Origin: Lachnospiraceae bacterium
GTDB lineage: Bacteria; Bacillota; Clostridia; Lachnospirales; Lachnospiraceae
Assembly: GCA_024681595.1 (NCBI GenBank)
Contig: JAILAN010000027.1
Coordinates: 21,140-85,139, forward strand
Length of the DNA: 64,000 nucleotides
Reading direction: 5' to 3'
Positions 53,709-61,515 of the stretch are shown one piece after another. Positions within the stretch are counted from its first letter, which is position 1; each line of letters opens with the position of its first letter. The notes below the pieces were generated by a model. It did no database searches and was not told the DNA's origin. It worked only from the letters and a program-made list of their open reading frames with translations. The translations under genes were made by a program, and so were the position numbers.

Positions 53709-53710
53709 CG

Positions 53711-54385
53711 TTAAATATCCTCAATCTGCCAGTCTATGGGGTCAATTCCATGATCTGTCAGAAACTCGTTACATTTTGAAAAGTGTCTGCATCCAAAAAA
53801 GCCACGATAAGCCGAAAGCGGGCTGGGATGCGGAGCCTTCAATATCAGTTGTTGTGAATTATCCAGCATAGAAGCTTTGGCCTGAGCAGGTGAACCCCAC
53901 AGCATATATACAATAGGTCTTTGCTGCTTGTTAAGTGCACTGATTATCCGGTCTGTAAATGTCTCCCAGCCCCTGCCCTTATGAGAAAAAGCTTCATGTG
54001 CACGTACCGTAAGTACAGTATTCAGCAACAGGACGCCCTGTTTTGCCCATTTTGAGAGGTAACCGTTATTCGGTATTTTACAGCCCAGATCATCATGAAG
54101 CTCTTTATATATATTCTGGAGTGAAGGCGGAGTCTGGTTTCCCGGAAGAACGGAAAAACAAAGTCCGTGAGCCTGATTGACTTCATGATAAGGATCCTGT
54201 CCCAGAATCAGAACTTTGACTTCTTTAAGCGGCGTCAGATGAAGAGCATTAAAAATATCATCCGCCGGTGGATAAACCACTTTAGTATTATACTCGTTTT
54301 TAACAAAATTATACAGTTCTTTATAATATGGCTTAGTGAATTCTTCCTTAAGTTCGCAAAGCCAGTCATTTTCGATCATTGCCAT
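53711..54385 (-). CDS. ung: Uracil-DNA glycosylase
   Basis: 224 aa, family 1 enzyme. Excises uracil from DNA. Motifs: GQDPYH (62-67, catalytic Asp64), LLLNTVLTV, and HPSPLSAYRGFFGCRHFS with the catalytic His (about 188). GGAG is 8 nt before the ATG. It follows hisF by 4 bp, an unlinked function within the same transcript. Confidence 0.97.
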   Translation of the reverse strand: MAMIENDWLCELKEEFTKPYYKELYNFVKNEYNTKVVYPPADDIFNALHLTPLKEVKVLILGQDPYHEVNQAHGLCFSVLPGNQTPPSLQNIYKELHDDLGCKIPNNGYLSKWAKQGVLLLNTVLTVRAHEAFSHKGRGWETFTDRIISALNKQQRPIVYMLWGSPAQAKASMLDNSQQLILKAPHPSPLSAYRGFFGCRHFSKCNEFLTDHGIDPIDWQIEDI

Positions 54386-54389
54386 GATA

Positions 54390-55145
54390 TCATCTCCTTA
54401 CGGGAATACCTTTTTGTGCCAGATAATCCTTAAGATCAGATATCTCCAGTTCCTTAAAATGGAAAAGCGATGCAGCCAGTGCGGCATCTGCGCCACCGGA
54501 AACAAACGCCTCATAAAAGTGTTCAGGCGTTCCGGCTCCTCCGGATGCAATGACAGGTATTGATACTCTTGAAGATATTTTTCTGGTAAGTTCCAGGTCA
54601 TAACCGTTTTTAGTCCCATCGCAATCCATTGAAGTGAGCAGGATCTCTCCGGCGCCCAGTTCTTCTGCTTTAACGGCCCATTCTATAGCATCAATTCCCA
54701 TATCTACTCTGCCGCCGTTTTTGTAAATATTCCATGAAGAACCGGTTCTTTTGGCATCAATAGCAACGACAACGCACTGTGAACCAAACTTATCAGCAGC
54801 CTCAGATATTATACCGGGATTCATGATAGCCGCAGAATTCACGGCTACCTTGTCAGCTCCTTCCCGAAGGATCATTCTGAAATCATCAACAGACCTTATT
54901 CCTCCTCCAACGGTAAAGGGAATAAAAACGCACTCGGCTATCGAGCGAACGAGCTCTGCTTTGATGTTTCGCGAATCACTTGATGCAGTAATATCCAGAA
55001 AAACCAGTTCATCTGCGCCTGATCTGTCATACAGTTTAGCAACTTCAACAGGATCTCCTGCATCTATTAAATTAACAAAATTTGTGCCTTTGACCACTCT
55101 GCCCTTATCTACATCAAGGCAGGGGATTATTCTTTTAGTCAGCAT
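54390..55145 (-). CDS. hisF: Imidazole glycerol phosphate synthase cyclase subunit HisF
   Basis: 251-aa TIM barrel that closes the imidazole ring with ammonia from HisH. Catalytic Asp11 ([15 protein letters not shown]) and Asp near 130 (VVAIDAKR) are present, with phosphate loops [10 protein letters not shown] and [11 protein letters not shown]. It starts 3 bp after hisH. Only these two histidine genes are here, next to an unrelated membrane protein gene, so the pathway is dispersed. Confidence 0.97.
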   Translation of the reverse strand: MLTKRIIPCLDVDKGRVVKGTNFVNLIDAGDPVEVAKLYDRSGADELVFLDITASSDSRNIKAELVRSIAECVFIPFTVGGGIRSVDDFRMILREGADKVAVNSAAIMNPGIISEAADKFGSQCVVVAIDAKRTGSSWNIYKNGGRVDMGIDAIEWAVKAEELGAGEILLTSMDCDGTKNGYDLELTRKISSRVSIPVIASGGAGTPEHFYEAFVSGGADAALAASLFHFKELEISDLKDYLAQKGIPVRR

Positions 55146-55148
55146 GGT

Positions 55149-55754
55149 CTATATCTCTATAAAGTTTTTTAATATTCTCAAACCAATGTCCGAGCTCTTT
55201 TCAGGGTGAAACTGACAGGCAAAAACATTATCTCTTTCTACCGCGGCATCAAACTTCAGGATATATTCACTGTTTGCGGCAACATCATCAGGATTGCCCG
55301 CTTTTAAATAATAAGAGTGAACAAAATACACATACGAGCCTTCAGGTATTCCCGTAAATAATCTTGATCCTTTGGGAAAAGACAGGCTGTTCCATCCGAT
55401 CTGCGGAACCTTATAACCCGGTGTCTGCGGAAACCTGGTTATCACACCGGGGAGTATTCCAAGTCCGGCAACTCCGGGAGATTCTTCCGAAGAATCAAAC
55501 AATAGCTGAAGTCCCAGACATATCCCCATAAAAGGAGTTCCCTTTGAAATAATGCTTTTTATAATATCTGTAAGGCCGTATTCGTTCAATCTGGCCATAG
55601 CATCTCCAAAGGCCCCCACTCCCGGCAATATTACCTTTTTTGCTGAAAGAAGGGTGTCACGATCCCTTGTGATAACAGCATCCTCTCCCAAATGTATAAG
55701 GGCTTTTTCAACGCTTTTGATATTGCCCGCATCATAATCTATGATAGCAATCAT
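55149..55754 (-). CDS. hisH: Imidazole glycerol phosphate synthase glutaminase subunit HisH
   Basis: 201-aa class I glutamine amidotransferase that supplies ammonia to HisF. The catalytic triad is visible: Cys in GICLGLQLLF (about 78), and His/Glu in QFHPEKSSD (about 182-184). It starts at the base after the stop of the acidic membrane protein gene, so both are probably on one mRNA. Confidence 0.96.
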   Translation of the reverse strand: MIAIIDYDAGNIKSVEKALIHLGEDAVITRDRDTLLSAKKVILPGVGAFGDAMARLNEYGLTDIIKSIISKGTPFMGICLGLQLLFDSSEESPGVAGLGILPGVITRFPQTPGYKVPQIGWNSLSFPKGSRLFTGIPEGSYVYFVHSYYLKAGNPDDVAANSEYILKFDAAVERDNVFACQFHPEKSSDIGLRILKNFIEI

Positions 55755-58481
55755 TTATAAATCCTCTTCCGCCTCGAGAAGATCATCCAGCGGATGAAGT
55801 TCTTCAAATGTCATTTCTTCATTGATTTCCTGTTCATCTGCCGGCTCAACCTCGGATTCTCCAGTAATTTCCTGAGGTGGCTCTTCATCAGGAATATCCT
55901 CGGGAGCTAACTCTTCATCTGTGATCTGATCAGGCGCAGCTCCCGGTTTTTCAATTATATAATTGCCTCCGGATATGATCCTTATGAGTTCTTCAGTATA
56001 TGCATCCGGGTCCTCAATAGAATAGATCCTTAAAGCCTCATTTCTATCAATGCCGTATTGAGTACTTAATATTGTCAATATCTCATCATAAATCTTTGAC
56101 AGTTCCTCTTTGGTATTATATCTGTCTTCTTCAGACAGGATATCATAAAGGTGAACTCCCTCAAGCAATGAATCAAGTGCCTGGGCAGGCTCGTTCAGCT
56201 TTATCCGGTTATGATATGAATCAACTCTTCTTTGCAGCAGTAAAACAGTCTCGGCTTTTTTATAAAGCAGATAATCCGAGTCGCTCAATGACTTGTCATG
56301 AAGCTTATCATAAACAGCTCTGTAGTCACCAAGGAAATACGAACGTCTGGCAGCCACTTTATCTGCATGGTCCGGAAGCAAGGTACTGATTATAACAATG
56401 GCAGCTATCAAAGAAGCGCAGAAGGCGGCCAACGCTATAAATGCCTTCTTGGAAAGGACTACTTTTCTGGGCTCCTTTTCCTTTGGTTCCTTTGGCTCTT
56501 TAGGCGCTTTTTCTTTCTTTTTCTTCTTTTTCTTGGAATCCCCTTCTTCTCCCTCGGATTCCTCGGAAGATTCCTCGGAAGATCCTTCGCCTTCTCCTTC
56601 GCCTTCTTCTTTTTTACCTTTTTTCTTTTTTGATTTCTTGGCTTTTTTGCCTTTTTTACCTTTGGCATCTTCCTCAGCATTCTCGGAATCTATCTGAGCA
56701 AGTATATCCTCATTTGAAACGTCCCCTTCCAGAGTCACCTCTTCTTCAGGTTCTTCATCAAAAAGGAAAGATAATATTTTGGCAAAAAATCCCTTCTTTT
56801 TCTCGGGATTTTCTGTTTGCTCGCCTTCCTTTGCCGATTTGGTCTCACCTGACCCCTCTGCTGTTTCTTCTTCTATGCCGTCAAGAATTTTGTCGATCTG
56901 CTCGGCTCCGGCTTCTATAGGCTCTTCTTCTTCAGAAACGTTTTCAACATCAGCACCGGTCTCTTCTGTTTCTTCGCCGGCTTTTTTCTTCTTTTTCCCA
57001 AACGGAAGCAATGATAAAAGTGAAAACTTCTTTTTGGCTCTTTTGCCGTTATCATCAGTTTCTTCACCATTAATAACGCCGCTTAATTCATCCGGCAGAC
57101 CTTCATCATTGCTTTCATCGGAAGCTGTTTCATCAATATTCTCGAGTAAAGAAAGGAGATCTTCGTCGCTGCCCTCCGTAGCTTCAAGCTTTTCGACATC
57201 GGTAAGATCATCGGATGATGATGCGGAATCTGAGTCTCCAAGATCGAGACCACCGAGCATTGCTTCAAGATCATCCTGAGAAAGATCTGAATCAGCGGGC
57301 ATATCTTCTGATACACCTGTATCTGTCTCATCACCTGCAGCAGCAAGCATAGCTTCCAGGTCATCCTGACCGATTTCTGCAGGAGGTTCTTCACTCTCGC
57401 CTGCCATAGCCAGCAAAGCCTCCAGATCTTCCTGGCTTTCTCCATCAGGTACGTTTAAAGATTCACCGGACATAAGCGCCTCTATGTCACTCTGTGACAG
57501 ATTATCAGCGTCAACAGAATCAACGTTAGACATTCGATCTTCGGGCATAACAAAGTCCTCGGCGGTTTCTGCTTCGCCGAGCATCTTTAAAAGATCATCG
57601 TCCGATGACATCATCGTTCCGGATTCTTCTAACGGAATATCTTCTGCTACAGGCTCTTCTAATACAGGTTCTTCCACCGCAACAGATTCATCCGAAACAG
57701 GTTCTTCTGCTACAGGCTCCTCCGCAGCTGGCTCTTCGGTAGCTGCTGCTCCCTCGGCCGCTGCAAACATTGCGGCTATATCATCGGGAGACATCTTTGC
57801 GTTTGGATCGTCTCCACCCAAGCCCTCAAGCAGAGCACTGAGATCTTCCTGTGATGATGTTTCTTCTGACGGAATATCTTCTGCTGCAGGCTCTTCTAAC
57901 ACAGGTTCTTCCACCTCAGCAGATTCATCTGAAACAGGTTCTTCTGCTACAGGCTCTTCTAATACAGGTTCTTCAACTGTTAATTGCTCTGCATTGAAAT
58001 TCTCTTCAATACCGTCCAGCATGTTTTCAAGATCACCCTGCAAAGGATCTGCCTCGGAAACCTCTTCAGGTTCAGCCAGTATCTCCGGTACCTCTTCAAG
58101 CATTTGACTGATCTCATCTTCTGAAGTATCCACTCCGCTGTTAGCATCTGAAAACGATGCGGGGTTATCGAGAATATCCAGCATATCAGCCAGAACATCC
58201 TGATCCGTAAAAGACAGTTCAGATGTTTTATCAGAATTTCCTTCCGTAATATCAGGTATTACGCTTACAACTGATTCCGGTTCAATTTCCGGAACATTAT
58301 CTATGACCGGATCTACTATGGCTGAATCGTCTATGACCGGATCATCTATGGACGGATCGGGTTCTGCAGAATAATCAACCCCAATTTCACGCATCACTTC
58401 CTGCATTGTGCGTTCTTTGGGTGGTTCGTCACCTATAATGTTTTTTAACAGATCATCCAGATATTGTTCTTCTGATGCCAT
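55755..58481 (-). CDS. Large acidic membrane protein with repeated FliM-N-like motifs; unknown function
   Basis: 908 aa. Residues 1-480 are very acidic and low in complexity; 480-500, 560-575 and 605-670 are Lys-rich; one helix lies at 679-702; a C-terminal domain of about 200 residues follows (tetratricopeptide-like helices at 710-840, then an acidic tail). The acidic part repeats a short motif of the form SQ-D/E-D-L/I-E-A-M/L-L: positions 211, 231, 292, 329 (LSQSDIEALM), 349 (SQEDLEALL), 371 (GQDDLEAML), 400 (LSQDDLEAML), 438, with weaker copies at 3, 92, 120, 148, 528 and 591. This closely matches the CheY-P-binding N-terminus of FliM/FliY. The gene follows cheV. No known family recognised; function inferred only. 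Confidence 0.8.
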   Translation of the reverse strand: MASEEQYLDDLLKNIIGDEPPKERTMQEVMREIGVDYSAEPDPSIDDPVIDDSAIVDPVIDNVPEIEPESVVSVIPDITEGNSDKTSELSFTDQDVLADMLDILDNPASFSDANSGVDTSEDEISQMLEEVPEILAEPEEVSEADPLQGDLENMLDGIEENFNAEQLTVEEPVLEEPVAEEPVSDESAEVEEPVLEEPAAEDIPSEETSSQEDLSALLEGLGGDDPNAKMSPDDIAAMFAAAEGAAATEEPAAEEPVAEEPVSDESVAVEEPVLEEPVAEDIPLEESGTMMSSDDDLLKMLGEAETAEDFVMPEDRMSNVDSVDADNLSQSDIEALMSGESLNVPDGESQEDLEALLAMAGESEEPPAEIGQDDLEAMLAAAGDETDTGVSEDMPADSDLSQDDLEAMLGGLDLGDSDSASSSDDLTDVEKLEATEGSDEDLLSLLENIDETASDESNDEGLPDELSGVINGEETDDNGKRAKKKFSLLSLLPFGKKKKKAGEETEETGADVENVSEEEEPIEAGAEQIDKILDGIEEETAEGSGETKSAKEGEQTENPEKKKGFFAKILSFLFDEEPEEEVTLEGDVSNEDILAQIDSENAEEDAKGKKGKKAKKSKKKKGKKEEGEGEGEGSSEESSEESEGEEGDSKKKKKKKEKAPKEPKEPKEKEPRKVVLSKKAFIALAAFCASLIAAIVIISTLLPDHADKVAARRSYFLGDYRAVYDKLHDKSLSDSDYLLYKKAETVLLLQRRVDSYHNRIKLNEPAQALDSLLEGVHLYDILSEEDRYNTKEELSKIYDEILTILSTQYGIDRNEALRIYSIEDPDAYTEELIRIISGGNYIIEKPGAAPDQITDEELAPEDIPDEEPPQEITGESEVEPADEQEINEEMTFEELHPLDDLLEAEEDL
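57624..57956. repeat. Two 96-bp direct copies 237 bp apart within the acidic protein gene
   Basis: Copies at 57624-57719 and 57861-57956 differ at about six positions. The 237-bp period is 79 codons, so the repeat is in frame and duplicates the Glu/Pro-rich spacer plus one motif block of the protein. It points to recent internal duplication. Confidence 0.85.
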
Positions 58482-58504
58482 ACAATCTCCTCAATGGCTA
58501 TTAC

Positions 58505-58536
58505 TGTAAAATACCCCGCAGAAAACTACGGGGTAT
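58505..58536 (-). terminator. Probable terminator after cheV
   Basis: Stem ATACCCCG(TAG)/(CTG)CGGGGTAT with a TTTT loop, 8 perfect pairs extendable to 11, starts 33 bp after the cheV stop. The following T-tract is short (TTTTACAG), so some readthrough into the acidic protein gene is likely. Confidence 0.6.
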
Positions 58537-58568
58537 ACGAATCATTAAATCTGTTTGTCATTCATCAC

Positions 58569-59468
58569 CTATCTGTTCTGAACCAAACTGTCAACGGTAC
58601 GAACCAGATTACCTATCTCAGGTTTTGAAAGCTGAGCATCTGCTCCAAGAGATTCACCTTTCTTACGCATTTCATCATTTACCAAAGATGAGAAGATAAT
58701 GATCGGGATCTTTGAAGTTTCAGGATCATTTTTAACCAGTTTGGTAAGTCTGTGCCCATCCATTATAGGCATCTCTATATCGGTGATGATGCACTGAACA
58801 TGCTCATCAAGTGTTCCCTTTTCCTTGCACTCCGTGATTATGTCATAAGCTTCCTGGCCATTCTGAGTATGGATAAGGTTTGTATATCCGGCCTTCTTAA
58901 GTGAATCCACGATCAGTTTGTTGAGCAGTACAGAGTCCTCAGCAATAAGAATCGGTACATCTGTACGACTTCTGTCACCAAGTTCAAGTATTTCAGACAT
59001 CTTCAGGCCGGTCTCAGGATTGATATCGGTAACGATCTTCTCAAAATCAAGAATAATGACCAGGCTGTCCTCAAGTTTAACGATACCTGTTGAAATACTC
59101 TCGTCAGCGGAAGAAACCGTAGCACCGGGCTTAATGATATCCTGCCATGAAACTCTGTGTATGCCTTTAACACTGTCAACATGGAAAGCAATATCGAGTT
59201 TATTGAAATTAGTTATTATAAAAAGGCCGCCGGGTGTGCTCTCCCCACGCTGAAGGCAATTCTTCAGATCAATTGCTGTGATCATTACATCTCTCGGCAT
59301 GAAGATTCCCTCAATGCTGGGATGTGAATTAGGAACGGGTGTAACTGCCTGATAAGGAATGATTTCTTTGATCTTGGCTACATTAATTCCGTATGCATTA
59401 CCATCCAATTCAAACTCAAGCACTTCCAGTTCGTTAGTTCCATTTTCAAGTAATATCTTTGTATCCAT
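58569..59468 (-). CDS. cheV: Chemotaxis protein CheV (CheW-receiver fusion)
   Basis: About 299 aa. Residues 12-155 are a CheW domain (VLEFELDGNAYGINVAKIKEI-type; key part YGINVAKIKEI) that couples receptors to CheA, and 170-299 a receiver with acidic pair Glu177/Asp178, phosphorylation site Asp230 in TDIEMP and Lys282 in LSKPEI. Phosphorylation by CheA is thought to aid adaptation. The start is the ATG at 59468, 6 nt after GAGGT; a GTG two codons upstream is less likely. It has its own promoter and terminator. No other che genes are in the window. Confidence 0.96.
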   Translation of the reverse strand: MDTKILLENGTNELEVLEFELDGNAYGINVAKIKEIIPYQAVTPVPNSHPSIEGIFMPRDVMITAIDLKNCLQRGESTPGGLFIITNFNKLDIAFHVDSVKGIHRVSWQDIIKPGATVSSADESISTGIVKLEDSLVIILDFEKIVTDINPETGLKMSEILELGDRSRTDVPILIAEDSVLLNKLIVDSLKKAGYTNLIHTQNGQEAYDIITECKEKGTLDEHVQCIITDIEMPIMDGHRLTKLVKNDPETSKIPIIIFSSLVNDEMRKKGESLGADAQLSKPEIGNLVRTVDSLVQNR

Positions 59469-59541
59469 CCACACACCTCATTCTTTCCCAAATAAATGAG
59501 AATTATTTATTCTGCGGTCATCATATGACTACACATAAGTC

Positions 59542-59570
59542 ATTATATCATATCAAAATAACTCAAACAA
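59542..59570 (-). promoter_or_regulatory. Sigma-A-type promoter of cheV
   Basis: TATAAT (59542-59547, perfect) with TTGTTT 17 bp upstream (59565-59570). The transcript would have a leader of about 67 nt. No sigma-28 (flagellar) promoter pattern was seen. A 16-bp perfect palindrome lies 23 bp upstream of the -35. Confidence 0.6.
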
Positions 59571-59592
59571 CAATAAAATAGATAATTTAGTC

Positions 59593-59608
59593 AATTGTAT
59601 ATACAATT
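59593..59608. repeat. 16-bp perfect palindrome upstream of the cheV promoter
   Basis: AATTGTATATACAATT is fully self-complementary. It lies 10 bp past the stop of the membrane protein gene and 23 bp upstream of the cheV -35. It may be a regulator-binding site, or a chance AT-rich palindrome; it lacks a U-tract, so it is not a terminator. Confidence 0.4.
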
Positions 59609-59617
59609 TTTAATATG

Positions 59618-60661
59618 TCATTCTTTACGGAAAACCAGGGGAAATTCCACACCGTATGATCCCAACTCGGATAAAGAACCTGCCAGGTGTTCTTCCAGAT
59701 AAAGATCATCATCGCGTATACGCAGTTCAATGCTTTCATTTGCATCTGTTAGTGTTACATAAACCCAGTCATCATTGACCGTGTATGTAAAATATGTGTT
59801 TTCGAGATACATCAATTCACTTATATCATCGATATTGACTTCATCCTTGACCATATCTTCAATGCTTTTACCAAAGATCATTTTTACATAACTTTCAATA
59901 TTGTCTTCTGATATACCGTACTGTTGGGCGATGCTCTTCTTGGTAAAATATGTCACAACTTTGATCATTGAATCATATAATGCCTCAGGATCTTTAATAT
60001 CCATATAAAAATACCCGTTGCTATCATCTGTGATATCGACAGCCACATCTAGATTGAGCGGAATGGGTGACGATCCTGACAGGCCAAGATATTTCATCAT
60101 AACATCAGAGAGATCTATTTTAGCCCTGTAGATCCCGGTAATGTCAGGTTTCAGCAGTTGCCTGCATTCTTCGATCTTTGCCTGGGCCTTATCAAAATTT
60201 TCATCATCTTTGATTACTCTGGAGAAAGCCTCTAAAGCGGATTCATAATCTTCATCTTTAAAAGCTTTCATACCCTCTTCATAGGATAAGCGGGATGAAT
60301 TTAATAAATTGACATTTTTGACGATCCTGTCAAATCTGCTGTTATCAATCAGGATCTCATCGCCCAGGATGTTCAGTTGTTCAGTTACATAGTCATACTC
60401 TAGTTCTTTTTCAATAAACCCCTTTTCAAGATCTTTGCTTTTATCAAGCATGCGGTCCTGAACTTCCAACATTTCGCTTTCTTTGGACAAAGAACCATAC
60501 AATTCAGATACCGTTTCGATATCATCTTCTTCGATCGCTTTATTTATCTTAAGGATCGGTCGATTGAAATATAAATACGCAAAAACACCGGCTCCTGCCA
60601 AAAGCAGCAGGAGCACGGAAATCATAATAACAAGACCTGTTTTATTTTTTCTCTTCTTCAA
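59618..60661 (-). CDS. Single-pass membrane protein with TPR-like segment; unknown function
   Basis: 347 aa. A basic start (KKRKNK), one helix (9-31), a helical, charged region (40-165) that contains a TPR-like unit YEEGMKAFKDEDYESALEAFSRVI (about 123-146), and an extracytoplasmic beta/alpha domain (170-347). The start is a TTG at 60661 with GGAG 8 nt upstream; no in-frame ATG fits better. It follows the lipoprotein gene by 18 bp and probably works with it at the outer face of the membrane. No family recognised. Confidence 0.7.
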   Translation of the reverse strand: MKKRKNKTGLVIMISVLLLLLAGAGVFAYLYFNRPILKINKAIEEDDIETVSELYGSLSKESEMLEVQDRMLDKSKDLEKGFIEKELEYDYVTEQLNILGDEILIDNSRFDRIVKNVNLLNSSRLSYEEGMKAFKDEDYESALEAFSRVIKDDENFDKAQAKIEECRQLLKPDITGIYRAKIDLSDVMMKYLGLSGSSPIPLNLDVAVDITDDSNGYFYMDIKDPEALYDSMIKVVTYFTKKSIAQQYGISEDNIESYVKMIFGKSIEDMVKDEVNIDDISELMYLENTYFTYTVNDDWVYVTLTDANESIELRIRDDDLYLEEHLAGSLSELGSYGVEFPLVFRKE

Positions 60662-60679
60662 GTGGGCAACTCCGTTAGT

Positions 60680-61465
60680 TTATTTGAAAACAACCGAATA
60701 ATCACCTGATTCTCTTTTTATGACAAGAGATAGCGAATTGATATTATCGGCCTCGGAACTATCAAATTCTCCGACAAGGACCACTTCCTCCGACTCCCCG
60801 GACAACAGATCCCTTGAATATGTCCCCATGTCATTAACCAGCAAGGTGGTAAGCGCATTCTTGGTATTGTCGTTGAGTGTGATCTTGTATCTGACATCGC
60901 CATATGGCACATCAACATGAATGTCATTCCCGGATGTGTTCGTCAGTTTGAAGCGAAGTACGATCAGTCTGTTGCCTTCTGTTGCATTCATAACAAAGTA
61001 TTCTGCAGGAGACTGCGGATAAAAATCCGTGATCTCATATCCCGCAGGTTCTATTGACACTCCGGTTAAGCCAAAGCAATCTGCTATGGAAGCATAAGAA
61101 GATACTTCTGCTTCATTGACTTCTGTATTATCTGTTACGACTACATCCGATGTGTCGGTTGTTTCGGGGATTTCATTTTCCGGTAATGTCAGACCGGAAG
61201 CAGCTTCCATATCGTCCTTAAGCTTGTTTTCATAGTCTTCTTCGGATAAAGCGTTACCGTCATCCGTTACAACAGAATATTTGACCGGTCTGATCTTATC
61301 ACCGTTAAGTCTGTCGTAATGAAGAAGGACCTCGGTAGCATATTCTACAACCAGATCCTGTTGTTCATCCGTCAGCGCAGGGATCTTGGATTCAAATGCT
61401 CCGCAGCCGGTAAGAGCAGACAATAAAAGTACTGAAATAATTGTTAATATTACATTTTTTCTCAT
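60680..61465 (-). CDS. Lipoprotein with telokin-like (DUF4352/DUF5067-type) domain
   Basis: 261 aa. Signal peptide of about 20 residues ending in the lipobox ALTGC (Cys21). Residues 22-130 are charged and partly disordered, 135-261 a beta-sandwich-like domain (RLIVLRFKLTNTSGNDIHV ... SGESEEVVLVGEF) typical of secreted DUF4352/DUF5067 proteins. Function unknown. The ATG has no ribosome site; an extended -10 (TGCTAGACT) ends 6 nt upstream, so translation may begin on a leaderless mRNA. It follows the histidine kinase gene by 50 bp. Confidence 0.75.
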   Translation of the reverse strand: MRKNVILTIISVLLLSALTGCGAFESKIPALTDEQQDLVVEYATEVLLHYDRLNGDKIRPVKYSVVTDDGNALSEEDYENKLKDDMEAASGLTLPENEIPETTDTSDVVVTDNTEVNEAEVSSYASIADCFGLTGVSIEPAGYEITDFYPQSPAEYFVMNATEGNRLIVLRFKLTNTSGNDIHVDVPYGDVRYKITLNDNTKNALTTLLVNDMGTYSRDLLSGESEEVVLVGEFDSSEADNINSLSLVIKRESGDYSVVFK

Positions 61466-61471
61466 ATCGCT

Positions 61472-61500
61472 AGTCTAGCACAAAACATCGTATACGTAAA
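61472..61500 (-). promoter_or_regulatory. Promoter of the lipoprotein gene, leaderless geometry
   Basis: TTTACG (61495-61500), 17 bp, TAGACT (61472-61477) with a TG one base before it. Six bases separate the -10 from the ATG, so the A of the start codon is the predicted +1. Confidence 0.5.
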
Positions 61501-61515
61501 TTGAGCGTTTCCGAA

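Noticed and set aside
56298..57279. Several long Phe/Ser-rich open frames on the plus strand
   Set aside because: They are antisense mirrors of the Lys/Glu/Ser-rich low-complexity part of the acidic membrane protein gene.
57484..58107. 207-codon Ser/Gly-rich plus-strand frame that looks like a surface protein
   Set aside because: It is the reverse complement of the Glu/Pro/Ala repeats of the acidic protein; codon bias of the repeats keeps the opposite strand open.
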